Of a stretch of 32,083 nucleotides of DNA, positions 13,277 to 20,759 are shown piece after piece (positions within the stretch are counted from its first letter, which is position 1; every line of letters begins with the position of its first letter). A program made the position numbers and the translations under genes. A model generated the notes under the pieces. That model searched no databases. It was not told the DNA's origin and saw only the letters and a program-made list of their open reading frames with translations. The stretch comes from Candidatus Amesbacteria bacterium GW2011_GWA1_47_20 (GTDB lineage Bacteria > Patescibacteriota > Microgenomatia > CAZETR01 > Amesbacteraceae). The stretch lies in NCBI GenBank assembly GCA_001002405.1, contig LCOA01000003.1:1-32083 (forward strand). Direction: 5' to 3'.

Positions 13277-14398
13277 ATGCCGGGAGATGAAGTGCGCCCA
13301 GAGAGTATTTGGGAAAAGTTGGGCATTAATCCTAGGAGTTCGAGAGGGAGGTTTTTAGTGTGGGCTCCTGCAGCGTTGGTTGGTTTGGCACTGGAAGTAA
13401 GGGAGTTAAGTAAGGCCATCATGAGGGGGGAGGCGTTAGTGCCTGAGGTGGAGGTTACAGAAAGGATGGAGGAAAATGTGGCGGTTGAGGGAGCCAATTT
13501 GCTGGAGGTTTTAGGTCAAAAGTGGAGTATTGGGATTAACAAGCAGGCATTGTTAGAAATGGCCCTGAAAGTGTCGGAAATCGAGGGAGGGCCAGCATTG
13601 GCCGGTAAGGTGGGGAAGTGGCTGGAACAAAATAAATGGAGAGTTTTCATTTCTCCCCTTCAAGGGGGGCTCATTTCTTCTATTTTTGGTTACCCGTACT
13701 TGGACGTAGGTTCTCTGGAGGCGAATGAGATGATAGTTGTTAAAGCGAGGGAGAAGGTGATGGGTGAAGCTTTAGAAGTACCAGAGTCGTTGATTGATGG
13801 TAAGTCGGGGTACGTTCTGGCAAGATATGGAGTTTTTTTCCATCCTGTAGATACCGTGGATGATGTACCGGCGGTAATGATTAATGCTGGAGTAGTATGG
13901 TTTGCGTTTCTCCAGAAGTGCTTAGATGGAAAAGTTGGAGAGTTCCCCGCAGTGTTGCTTTCAGAGACGGGCCATTTATTAAAATGGGGTGAAGACACCT
14001 TGGCTCATGAGTTATGGCATATGGTGCGGTGGATAAACAACCCTGAAAGAGAGGACTATTTAGCCTCTGATGGAGCTGGTGGGTATAAAGTTATGCCGGT
14101 AAAGGAGAGAGATTTGGTGGAAGATGCCGGATGGGAATATGCAGAGTCGACAGCAGCTGCCTTTCTGGGGGCCCTGACTGGAAAAGCGGCTAGTCGTGGT
14201 GATGGAAACAACTTGAAGCGGTTGGCGAGGGGAATAGCGACTTTTCTTGTTTCCAAGCAACTACTTGATCCAGTTCATGAACCATACGCGAGGACAGGTC
14301 ATCCTGAAAGAGAAAGAAGTAGGGTTGAGGACGCTTTTGCGAAAGATCTACACGCCAAGGAGTTGTTTTCAAATGTGTTCACTTTTAGGAGAGTTTGA
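13277..14398 (+). CDS. Predicted HELWH zinc metallopeptidase-like protein (unrecognised family)
   Basis: 373 aa, soluble. The one clear motif is EDTLAHELWHMVRWI, an HExxH zinc site with His at ~244 and ~248 and Glu at ~245. About 30 residues later comes EDAGWEYAESTAAAF, which offers a Glu ligand as in gluzincin-type peptidases. The N-terminal half (helical, VWAPAALVGLALEVRELSKA) and the segment ISPLQGGLISSIFGYPY give no family match that I recognise. TAGAAT (13261-13266, extended by TGA) lies 10 nt before ATG 13277. No signal peptide. Substrate unknown. It is the only large protein in the window I cannot place. Confidence 0.75.
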   Translation: MPGDEVRPESIWEKLGINPRSSRGRFLVWAPAALVGLALEVRELSKAIMRGEALVPEVEVTERMEENVAVEGANLLEVLGQKWSIGINKQALLEMALKVSEIEGGPALAGKVGKWLEQNKWRVFISPLQGGLISSIFGYPYLDVGSLEANEMIVVKAREKVMGEALEVPESLIDGKSGYVLARYGVFFHPVDTVDDVPAVMINAGVVWFAFLQKCLDGKVGEFPAVLLSETGHLLKWGEDTLAHELWHMVRWINNPEREDYLASDGAGGYKVMPVKERDLVEDAGWEYAESTAAAFLGALTGKAASRGDGNNLKRLARGIATFLVSKQLLDPVHEPYARTGHPERERSRVEDAFAKDLHAKELFSNVFTFRRV

Positions 14399-14447
14399 TT
14401 TTGGTTGAACAGATAATTTATACAGTTGATTTGTGAAAAGGACAGCG

Positions 14448-14460
14448 TAAACTCATTAGT
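14448..14460 (+). promoter_or_regulatory. -10-like box before the dnaX GTG start
   Basis: TAAACT (14448-14453) is 7 nt before the GTG at 14461; a weak TTGATT lies 16 nt upstream. The spacing matches the leaderless pattern of the window. Confidence 0.4.
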
Positions 14461-15825
14461 GTGTCGCAGACGTTGTATTTGAAGTACCGGCCGCAAAAAA
14501 TTTCCGAACTGGATTTGGTATCGGCCAGAGAGATGCTGGAAAAAGTGTTAAAGGGCAAGAGCTTGCCTCACGCGTGGCTGTTTTCGGGACCGAGGGGGAC
14601 AGGGAAGACGTCGGCGGCGCGGATTCTGGCTAAGGAGGTCAACGGCAATGACAAAGACTTAAATTTAGAGATTGAAGTGGGAACGTGTACGGACGTAATT
14701 GAGATTGATGCGGCTTCAAATCGGGGCATTGATGAGATCCGGGAGTTGCGCGACAAAATTAAACTGGCGCCTATGCGAGCCAAGTACAAGGTATACATCG
14801 TAGACGAAGTACATATGTTGACTACGGAAGCGGCTAACGCACTTCTCAAGACCTTGGAAGAGCCGCCAGCGCACGCTATCTTCGTGCTGTGCACGACAGA
14901 CCCAGAAAAGCTGCCGGAAACGGTAATTTCCCGGTGCACCCGGGTGCAGTTTAAGCGGCCGACAATTGCCGAAATTGTGGCGAAATTAAAGATTGTGGCG
15001 AAGGGAGAGCAGGAGAGTATAAGAGTAGAAGAGCTGGAGATGATTGCCAAGGCGGCCAGAGGAAGTTTTCGGGATGCGATTAAAATTTTGGAACAAGTGA
15101 TACTATCTGACAAACCAGTGAAAGAGGTGCTGGGGTTGTTGGAATTTGCCGAACCCAGGACACTAATTGAACTGATTAAGACAAATGAAACGAAGAAGGC
15201 GTTGGAATTTATAAATAATTTTGTGGCGGAGGGGGTGGCCCCAAGAGAATTTATTGAAAGAGCAGTAGAGGAGCTGCGGGAGCAATTGCTGGAAACTATG
15301 GACAAGTCCCTGCTGCCGCTGATTGAAGGGCTGGAAAGGGCCTACGAGAGGACAAAAACAAGTGCAGTGCCGCAGTTGCCCCTGGAAATATTTGTGATAG
15401 AAAATTCTAAGCACGAAACTCTAAATCCGAAACAAGAGGATCCGAAACCAGTAAAGCATGGCTCAGGGAAAGGAAAATTTAAGCTGGAGGATGTGCAGGT
15501 GAGATGGGCGGATGTATTAAAGACGGTTAGGCCCCATAACCACTCTGTGGAGGCTTTGCTGCGATCTACGCGGCCGACTGATTATGATGGGGATACGCTG
15601 ACGCTGGAGGTATTTTATAAATTTCATAAAGATAAATTGGAAACAGATAAATGCCGGCAGATTGTGGGGCTGGCAGTGGGAGAGGTGTTTGGAACAGATC
15701 CGGCGAGATTGATTTTGCAGTTGGGACAGAGACTGCAGCCGGCGAAGGAGGAAGTGGTGGCAGACAGCGTGGATGAAGATTTAGTGGCGGCAGCGGCGGA
15801 GATATTTAAAGTGGAAGCGGTGTAG
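14461..15825 (+). CDS. dnaX: DNA polymerase III subunit gamma/tau (DnaX)
   Basis: 454 aa clamp-loader ATPase. Walker A GPRGTGKT at residues 43-50, Walker B YIVDEVHML, the DVIEIDAASNRGIDEIRELRD block, sensor 1 LCTTDPEKLPETVISRC, and the lid SFRDAIKILEQ. The zinc-finger segment that normally follows ARILAKALNC (four Cys) is replaced by KEVNGNDKDLNLEIEVGTC with a single Cys, so the zinc module is lost. A low-complexity word codes GEQESIRVEE (about 15005-15030). The C-terminal third (residues ~320-454) is divergent tau-like sequence. GTG start. A ferric-reductase-like gene follows 1 bp later. Confidence 0.92.
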   Translation: MSQTLYLKYRPQKISELDLVSAREMLEKVLKGKSLPHAWLFSGPRGTGKTSAARILAKEVNGNDKDLNLEIEVGTCTDVIEIDAASNRGIDEIRELRDKIKLAPMRAKYKVYIVDEVHMLTTEAANALLKTLEEPPAHAIFVLCTTDPEKLPETVISRCTRVQFKRPTIAEIVAKLKIVAKGEQESIRVEELEMIAKAARGSFRDAIKILEQVILSDKPVKEVLGLLEFAEPRTLIELIKTNETKKALEFINNFVAEGVAPREFIERAVEELREQLLETMDKSLLPLIEGLERAYERTKTSAVPQLPLEIFVIENSKHETLNPKQEDPKPVKHGSGKGKFKLEDVQVRWADVLKTVRPHNHSVEALLRSTRPTDYDGDTLTLEVFYKFHKDKLETDKCRQIVGLAVGEVFGTDPARLILQLGQRLQPAKEEVVADSVDEDLVAAAAEIFKVEAV

Positions 15826-15826
15826 C

Positions 15827-16258
15827 ATGGATGTGTATTTATTAGCGCGGGCAATTGGGGTGACAGCGTTTTCGCTCATGCTGGTGCAGATTATCTTGGC
15901 TACGTGGTTTAGAAAATACATCAAATGGCACATGTGGATTGGGAAGATAGCCTTTATTTTGGCTTGGATCCACCCGGCACTTCTGGAGTTTGGCAGGGGC
16001 TTGGGAGGGTATGTGTGGTGGGGAAAGATAGGGTTGGGCTTACTGACGCTGGCAGTGGCGGCGGCGATCTTTCGCATTAAACATTGGCGGTGGATTCACA
16101 GGTTGAATTATGTAGCGCTGGTGCTGATCTATGTGCACTCGTGGAATTTGGGGTCGGACGTGCGGCGTTTCCCTATAATTCTTCTTTATTGGCTGGCCCC
16201 GGTGGTATTGGTTTTGGCGATCTGGGAAAAACTACGCCAAAAAGAGATTCCGGCTTAA
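15827..16258 (+). CDS. Ferric reductase-like membrane protein (cytochrome b-type heme site)
   Basis: 143 aa with four hydrophobic helices. Paired His are placed as in the ferric reductase/MsrQ (YedZ) membrane domain: KWHMWIGKIAFILAWIHPAL, and RWIHRLNYVALVLIYVHSWN. These would coordinate b-hemes across the bilayer. No flavin or NAD domain is attached, so electron donor and acceptor are unknown. It begins 1 bp after dnaX and probably rides on its transcript. It is unusual between dnaX and ybaB-recR, which are often adjacent. Confidence 0.8.
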   Translation: MDVYLLARAIGVTAFSLMLVQIILATWFRKYIKWHMWIGKIAFILAWIHPALLEFGRGLGGYVWWGKIGLGLLTLAVAAAIFRIKHWRWIHRLNYVALVLIYVHSWNLGSDVRRFPIILLYWLAPVVLVLAIWEKLRQKEIPA

Positions 16259-16312
16259 CATCGCTTCTTTTTGCCTCTTGTATATAATATTATAAATTCT
16301 AGACTATAGGGT

Positions 16313-16477
16313 ATGAGTGAACGTCAACCCAGGTCCACTGACGAATTAGTGCACGATCTTTATTTGACAGGATTTTTGATGTTGGTAAATGCGATAGTTT
16401 TGGGATTGGAGATGTCTGAACTTGTAAAACCTGGGTCAGTTAAGGCTTTTTTAAGCCATTTGCTCGGGGGTGAGTGA
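16313..16477 (+). CDS. Small protein with one membrane segment (hypothetical)
   Basis: 54 aa: polar start MSERQPRSTDELVHDLY, hydrophobic TGFLMLVNAIVLGLEM, and a short tail. TAGACT (16300-16305) lies 7 nt before ATG 16313, the same arrangement as before recognised genes, which supports it. No family recognised. Codon choice is ordinary. Confidence 0.45.
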   Translation: MSERQPRSTDELVHDLYLTGFLMLVNAIVLGLEMSELVKPGSVKAFLSHLLGGE

Positions 16478-16483
16478 TTTAAT

Positions 16484-16573
16484 ATGGAAAATCCTAAAGA
16501 TTTCAAGGACGACAGTTTTCATTTGGGCTGGGTGCCGGGAGCATGCATTGAGATAGCTCGGAGATGGCATTAA
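16484..16573 (+). CDS. Micro-ORF, 29 aa (hypothetical)
   Basis: Begins 7 nt after the stop of the preceding 54-aa ORF: MENPKDFKDDSFHLGWVPG then ACIEIARRWH. Supported only by its position. Together the two ORFs fill most of the 355-bp gap before ybaB. Confidence 0.3.
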   Translation: MENPKDFKDDSFHLGWVPGACIEIARRWH

Positions 16574-16576
16574 GCG

Positions 16577-16605
16577 TTGACAAGGAAGTTACTAGAGCTT
16601 AGAAT
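16577..16605 (+). promoter_or_regulatory. Consensus promoter for ybaB-recR (leaderless)
   Basis: TTGACA (16577-16582), 17-nt spacer, TAGAAT (16600-16605), then 8 nt to ATG 16614. Best -35/-10 pair in the window, and no Shine-Dalgarno fits in the remaining space. Confidence 0.75.
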
Positions 16606-16613
16606 AACTGCAA

Positions 16614-16907
16614 ATGGGAATAGGTGACGCTTTTGGAAAATTGGGAGATCTGAATAAGCTGCGGCAGCAGGCTATGACTATGCAGAAGAATTTGGCTGGA
16701 CAACAGATTACAGTTGAGGAAAGCGGTGTAAAGGTGGTTATTTCTGGAGATCAGAAAATAATTGAATTGACCGTGCAGGGCATCGGCAATCCGGTATTGA
16801 ATGACGTGTTAAACAAGGCCATCCGCAAGAGTCAGGAGCTGGCGGCTAAGGAGCTGATGAACGTGTCAGGTGGCATGGGCGGCCTCATGGGCGGCGGCCA
16901 GTCCTGA
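16614..16907 (+). CDS. ybaB: YbaB/EbfC nucleoid-associated protein
   Basis: 97 aa. The helical start GDLNKLRQQAMTMQKNLAGQ, the central GVKVVISGDQKIIELTVQG strand region and the Gly/Met-rich end (VSGGMGGLMGGGQ) are typical of YbaB. YbaB forms DNA-binding dimers and is usually encoded with dnaX and recR, as here. Read from its own leaderless promoter. Confidence 0.92.
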   Translation: MGIGDAFGKLGDLNKLRQQAMTMQKNLAGQQITVEESGVKVVISGDQKIIELTVQGIGNPVLNDVLNKAIRKSQELAAKELMNVSGGMGGLMGGGQS

Positions 16908-17091
16908 TTTAGAGAAATCGAAGAATTCAGTTACTGACGCTTTTTGGGGAATGGCGGGGGCTTTTAGCGGTCTGGCGGCTATGACAGCAGGAGCTGAAAG
17001 GGGGAGCTTTTTTGCAGTGGTGGTTGGCTTGGGGCTGATAGCGTTTGGGGCGGCGAAGATGTTTTTGGCGGGGATAAAAGTTGAGAGTTGA
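16870..17091 (+). CDS. Small two-helix membrane protein, start uncertain
   Basis: The open frame runs from GTG 16870 (inside ybaB) to 17091. The convincing part is NSVTDAFWGMAGAFSGLAAM and FFAVVVGLGLIAFGAAKMFL, two hydrophobic stretches. An internal ATG near 16948 is an alternative start, since the first 13 residues are antisense-like Ala/Trp-rich sequence. No family recognised. It sits between ybaB and recR. Confidence 0.5.
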   Translation: MAWAASWAAASPDLEKSKNSVTDAFWGMAGAFSGLAAMTAGAERGSFFAVVVGLGLIAFGAAKMFLAGIKVES

Positions 17092-17093
17092 GG

Positions 17094-17106
17094 TAGAATT
17101 TAGAGA
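17094..17106 (+). promoter_or_regulatory. -10 TAGAAT 7 nt before the recR GTG start
   Basis: TAGAAT at 17094-17099 begins 2 nt after the preceding stop codon, followed by TTAGAGA and GTG 17107. No good -35. Confidence 0.5.
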
Positions 17107-17703
17107 GTGAGAGTTGCCAGAGCGATTAGTAGTTTAATTGAGGCTTTTGAGCGGTTGCCGGGGGTGGGGCCGAAGTCGGCGGCCAGGCTGACGTATTACT
17201 TGCTGCATGTGCCGCAGGCGGAATTGGACCGGTTTGCGGAAGCTATCGGAAACCTGAAACGCGGGACCAAAGAGTGCTCGGAGTGCCATAATATTTCAGA
17301 ATCCGACCCATGTGATATTTGTGCTGACCTTAGCCGGGACAAGACGACGATTTGTGTGGTGGAGCAGCCGCTGGACGTGTTGGCACTGGAGAGAGGCAAT
17401 GGATACAAGGGCGTGTATCACGTGCTGCACGGGGTGATCGACCCGCTGCACAATATTGGACCAGACGAAATCAGGATTCAGGAGCTGTTGGCCCGCCTTC
17501 GCCAAGGCTTCGGCGAGGTAAAAGAGATAATTTTGGCTTTGAATCCCAATATGGAGGGAGAAGCGACTTGTCTTTACATAAGAAAACAATTGAAAGATGT
17601 CAAAGTGACGCGATTGGCGCATGGGTTGCCGATGGGAGCGGATATTGAGTACGCGGATGACCAGACGTTAACGCACGCTATGGAAGGAAGACGTGAGTAC
17701 TAA
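17107..17703 (+). CDS. recR: Recombination mediator RecR
   Basis: 198 aa, full length. Helix-hairpin-helix FERLPGVGPKSAARLTYYLL, zinc finger CSEC then CDIC, Toprim motifs TICVVEQPLDVLALERG and ILALNPNMEGEATCLYI, Walker-like C-terminal HGLPMGADIEYADDQTL. RecR loads RecA with RecO/RecF at gaps. The stretch ELLARLRQGFGEVKEI contains an in-frame palindromic word (GCCTTCGCCAAGGCTTCGGC, about 17495-17514). GTG start with a -10 box 7 nt upstream. It overlaps the next gene by 11 bp. Confidence 0.95.
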   Translation: MRVARAISSLIEAFERLPGVGPKSAARLTYYLLHVPQAELDRFAEAIGNLKRGTKECSECHNISESDPCDICADLSRDKTTICVVEQPLDVLALERGNGYKGVYHVLHGVIDPLHNIGPDEIRIQELLARLRQGFGEVKEIILALNPNMEGEATCLYIRKQLKDVKVTRLAHGLPMGADIEYADDQTLTHAMEGRREY

Positions 17704-18106
17704 TTACAACAGATTTGGGGACCAGGGAATGGAAAAAATGGAGAAGGGCGTGGCGGCTGCGGCTAAACCGGTAGTCAAAACAGCGGAGGAAATGTTTAAG
17801 GATGCGGTGCAATCCTTGACGGGGAATTATGGAAAGCCGATCGAGCAATCTGGGCAACCAGAACAGATTAAGCAGGATGAGGCCAAACGACTGCAGGTGG
17901 CTAGGGCCAGGTTGGCGCAGATAAACAAAGAGATAGTAGAGGCGAGAAAGAAAAGAGAAGAGCGGGAGAGCAGGAGAGTGGAAGAGCCGGAGAAGAAGCA
18001 GGAGCAGAAGAAAGTGGTGGAGAAGAAGGAAAAAGAATCGGTGCTGGCAAAGATGATAAAATCAAGACAAGGAAGCAAGGAGGCAATGCAACGTGCCAGC
18101 GGATAA
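17693..18106 (+). CDS. Charged coiled-coil protein in the recR operon
   Basis: 137 aa, GTG start within the end of recR with GGAAG just upstream. After a Lys/Ala-rich N-terminus it becomes almost entirely Glu/Lys/Arg (RKKREERESRRVEEPEKK, EQKKVVEKKEKESVLAKM), predicted as one long coiled coil. The DNA of the middle part is a run of AGAGCAGGAG-type words, which may have expanded the coil. Function not recognised; the recR neighbourhood is the only clue. Confidence 0.7.
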   Translation: MSTNYNRFGDQGMEKMEKGVAAAAKPVVKTAEEMFKDAVQSLTGNYGKPIEQSGQPEQIKQDEAKRLQVARARLAQINKEIVEARKKREERESRRVEEPEKKQEQKKVVEKKEKESVLAKMIKSRQGSKEAMQRASG

Positions 18107-18263
18107 CAAAGTTAAACCATCCAAACCGCCGCAGGTGAGCCGGTTTGACCGGGGCCCGCGGGATTTCTGGCGGGGGAGCCGGGGTAAATTGCCTATGCTT
18201 GGAGGAACAATGATTCCTGTTGGGGGTAAAAGCTTTATTGGCCTCCGTCGAGGAAGTAGATAG
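18093..18263 (+). CDS. Small basic protein in the recR operon
   Basis: 56 aa. GTG start at 18093 overlapping the previous stop, with a strong Shine-Dalgarno (AGGAGG) ~9 nt upstream. The sequence is Arg/Gly/Pro-rich (PPQVSRFDRGPRDFWRGSRG, then KLPMLGGTMIPVGGKSFIG), which suggests nucleic-acid binding. The SD and stop-start overlap make it a credible gene despite its size. No family recognised. Confidence 0.6.
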   Translation: MPADNKVKPSKPPQVSRFDRGPRDFWRGSRGKLPMLGGTMIPVGGKSFIGLRRGSR

Positions 18264-18272
18264 GGGGAACAA

Positions 18273-18308
18273 TTTATCAAATACGCGCTATAGCGTATTT
18301 TTGATAAA
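18273..18308 (+). terminator. Palindromic hairpin, likely terminator, with a repeat-like core
   Basis: TTTATCAAATACGC, GCTATA, then GCGTATTTTTGATAAA. The ATACGC/GCGTAT stem with a 6-nt loop runs into five T, which fits a rho-independent terminator for the recR operon. The flanking TTTATCAA/TTGATAAA arms extend the palindrome. The core CGCTATAGCGTA is shared with repeat C, so it may be a distant member of the repeat family (D). Confidence 0.6.
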
Positions 18309-18342
18309 AACGGAGGATTGGTTTTTCTGATAATATCAGGGT

Positions 18343-19758
18343 ATGAAATTGTTTAATTCGCTGACGAGAGAAGTCGGGGAGTTTGTGCCGTTGAAAAAGG
18401 GCAAAGTGGGAATGTATACCTGCGGACCGACGGTGTATGACTATGTGCATGTGGGTAATTTCAGAACTTACATGACTGCGGATTTGTTGGTGCGGCTATT
18501 GAGATACAACGGTTATGAAGTGAAGTATGTGATGAACATCACAGATGTGGGACATTTGACGGGAGATAACCTGGGAGACGCGGATTTGGGGCGTGATAGG
18601 ATTGAGGAGTCGGCGAGAAAGATGGGCAAGACTGCTCATGAGATAGCCGGGTTTTACACACGGCAGTTTTTGGATGATCTGGATAGTTTGGGTTTGCAGA
18701 GACCGGACGTGTTGTGCAAGGCGACCGATCATATAGCCGAGCAAATTGAGCTGGTAAAAAAGTTAGAAGAAAAAGGATTTGCCTACCGGATTTCGGATGG
18801 GATTTATTTCGATACGCGCAAGTTTCCTAGGTATGGAGAGCTGTCTACCCTGCGGGAAACTGCTGGGGCGGCCAGAGTGGAGGTAAATCCGGAAAAGAGA
18901 AATCCAAAGGATTTTGCTTTGTGGAAATTTTCGCCAAAGAATGAGAAGAGACAGATGGAGTGGGATAGTCCGTGGGGAGTGGGGTTTCCGGGGTGGCATA
19001 TTGAGTGTTCGGCCATGTCTATGAAATATCTGGGAGAATCATTTGATATTCATGCGGGTGGGGAGGATTTGCAGTCAACTCATCATCCTAACGAGATTGC
19101 TCAGAGCGAAGCGGTGACGGCGAAACCTTTTGTGAGGTATTGGGTACACGGAGCGTTTTTACTGGTGGATGGCGGGAGGATGAGCAAGAGTCTGGGAAAC
19201 AATTACACAGTAACCGACCTTGATGGTAAAGGTTTTGGGCCTATGGCTTTAAGATATTTATACTTGACGGCTAATTACCGGACGCCGTTAAATTTTACCT
19301 GGAGCAGTTTGGCGGCTGCCCAAAGTGCGTATGACAAACTCGCCGAGTTTGTTAGGAGCAGGAGAGCAGGAGAGCAGGAGAGCAGGAGAGAATTATCCAA
19401 AGAGAAATTGAAGAAGATTGATCAGTTTAGAACCAGATTTTTGGAAGCGGTGAATAATGATTTGAATTTCCCCCAGGGCCTGGCGGTGGTATGGGAGATG
19501 GTAAAAAGCAATATTCCGGATATGGATAAAGCCGATCTGATTTTGGATTGGGATCAGATTCTGGGGTTGGGACTGGCTAATGCCCAGGAGGGGGTTAAGG
19601 TGCCGGATGTAGTAACTAAGTTGGTGGGCGAAAGAGAGAGCTTGCGCAAGGCGGGAAAGTTTGTGGAGGGGGATAAGGCGAGAATGCAAATTGAGGCTCT
19701 GGGCTTTATAGTTAAAGATACGCCCACCGGGCCGATAATCAATGTCAAAAGAAGTTAA
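18343..19758 (+). CDS. cysS: Cysteinyl-tRNA synthetase
   Basis: 471 aa class I synthetase. TCGPTVYDYVHVGNFR carries the zinc Cys and the HIGH-equivalent HVGN. Other zinc ligands are in GWHIECSAMS and GGEDLQSTHHPNE. The KMSKS loop reads RMSKS (~279-283). GATAAT (18329-18334) lies 8 nt before ATG 18343. In the linker after the catalytic core, residues ~338-350 (SRRAGEQESRRE) are coded by four tandem octamers (19356-19390). The anticodon-binding helices follow (FRTRFLEAVNNDLNFPQGL). The end overlaps the next gene by 17 bp. Confidence 0.95.
   Translation: MKLFNSLTREVGEFVPLKKGKVGMYTCGPTVYDYVHVGNFRTYMTADLLVRLLRYNGYEVKYVMNITDVGHLTGDNLGDADLGRDRIEESARKMGKTAHEIAGFYTRQFLDDLDSLGLQRPDVLCKATDHIAEQIELVKKLEEKGFAYRISDGIYFDTRKFPRYGELSTLRETAGAARVEVNPEKRNPKDFALWKFSPKNEKRQMEWDSPWGVGFPGWHIECSAMSMKYLGESFDIHAGGEDLQSTHHPNEIAQSEAVTAKPFVRYWVHGAFLLVDGGRMSKSLGNNYTVTDLDGKGFGPMALRYLYLTANYRTPLNFTWSSLAAAQSAYDKLAEFVRSRRAGEQESRRELSKEKLKKIDQFRTRFLEAVNNDLNFPQGLAVVWEMVKSNIPDMDKADLILDWDQILGLGLANAQEGVKVPDVVTKLVGERESLRKAGKFVEGDKARMQIEALGFIVKDTPTGPIINVKRS
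19356..19390 (+). repeat. (GAGCAGGA)4.4 tandem octamer inside cysS
   Basis: Four perfect octamers plus GAG. Unit length 8 is not a multiple of 3, so slippage would frameshift an essential gene. Single copies of the same word occur in dnaX (~15007), 17965 and antisense in hisS (~30331). Confidence 0.85.
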
Positions 19759-20374
19759 AATTTTGCTAGTTATTTTGGGTACGCTGGATCTGTTGGCTGT
19801 GAATGGGGCGGTTGGCTACTTGCTGACGAAAAAGCCGAAGCCGTCTGCGGCGCCGCAGGTGAGCTATATAGACCAGTGTGGAGATGAGTGTAAAAAATAT
19901 ATTGATGCTCAACTTAAAAGTCAAAACTTAAAAGTCAAAACCGAAACACCAACTCCGACGCCGGCGACGAAGATAGTCTATCAGACAGCGCCCAAAACTA
20001 AGGTTCGGTCTACAACGTATGTGACGTTGGCGGGGAGTGGAAATACGACTGCTACAGATTGGGTGAATGTATCCGGGAGTGATTTTTATTTCAATCCGGC
20101 GGATTATCCGGGGCTGGTGAGCGTGTATTTTGAGGCGAATATGAAACTTATGACCGGATCTGGACGGGCGTACGTGCGGTTGTATGACGTAACGCACGGT
20201 ATCGGGGTGCAGGGAAGTGAGGCGTCGACGCAAGCTGGGGTGGATACGGTAGTGGAATCCGGACAGGTGAGTTTCTGGGCCGGCAGGAATCTGATTAGGG
20301 TGCAGATGAAGTCACTGACTACCGAATCAACTTTCTACACTTCCGGTCGCTTGCGGATTATTACGGAAAACTAG
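19742..20374 (+). CDS. Membrane-anchored extracellular beta-rich protein
   Basis: 210 aa. A signal anchor (KILLVILGTLDLLAVNGAVG) is followed by a short cysteine-bearing segment (DQCGDECKKY), then a linker (LKSQNLKVKTETPTPTPAT) coded partly by a 14-bp tandem duplication (CTTAAAAGTCAAAA, about 19914-19941). The C-terminal ~130 residues are beta-strand-rich (YVTLAGSGNTTATDWVNVSG, SGRAYVRLYDVTHG), like a jelly-roll or carbohydrate-binding fold; no specific family is assigned. It overlaps the cysS 3' end, so expression may follow cysS. Confidence 0.7.
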   Translation: MSKEVKILLVILGTLDLLAVNGAVGYLLTKKPKPSAAPQVSYIDQCGDECKKYIDAQLKSQNLKVKTETPTPTPATKIVYQTAPKTKVRSTTYVTLAGSGNTTATDWVNVSGSDFYFNPADYPGLVSVYFEANMKLMTGSGRAYVRLYDVTHGIGVQGSEASTQAGVDTVVESGQVSFWAGRNLIRVQMKSLTTESTFYTSGRLRIITEN

Positions 20375-20399
20375 TTATTTATTCATTTGACAATAAAGA

Positions 20400-20723
20400 T
20401 TGGAGAAGTTTGCGGATGATGTGAACGTTTTGTGCAAGAAAGTGCCGTTTAATTTCGTAACTAAGGAAATAGTCGATCAGTTGTCTCGATCTGGATCATC
20501 ACCCGCCGCCAATTATATAGAAGCTATAGAGAGTCTAAGTAAGAAAGATTTTTATTTCAGAATTAGAATCTGTAGAAAAGAGAGTAGGGAAGCGGGATTT
20601 TGGTTGAGACGGTTGGCTAAAGTCTGTCCAGAGTTAGCAAAGGATTGTGTCATTTTAGAGGATGAAGCCAGACAGTTTTTATTGATTTTTTCGAAAATAT
20701 TAACTAAATATTCAAATGATTGA
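20400..20723 (+). CDS. Four-helix-bundle protein (S23/IVP family)
   Basis: 107 aa from TTG 20400 (GTG 20421 is another option). The pattern QLSRSGSSPAANYIEAIESL, KKDFYFRIRICRKESREAGF and WLRRLAK matches the family first seen encoded in 23S rRNA intervening sequences, now known as free-standing four-helix bundle proteins of unclear function. A TTGACA at 20387-20392 is present, but I cannot place a good -10. No rRNA is nearby. Confidence 0.75.
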   Translation: MEKFADDVNVLCKKVPFNFVTKEIVDQLSRSGSSPAANYIEAIESLSKKDFYFRIRICRKESREAGFWLRRLAKVCPELAKDCVILEDEARQFLLIFSKILTKYSND

Positions 20724-20759
20724 ACGAATGGATAAATGGCCAAATGATAAAATGTTGAA

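Noticed and set aside
18273-18308. Hairpin D as a certain member of the A/B/C repeat family
   Set aside because: Shares only the CGCTATAGCGTA core; its arms (TTTATCAA) differ and its T-run fits a plain terminator, so membership is left open.
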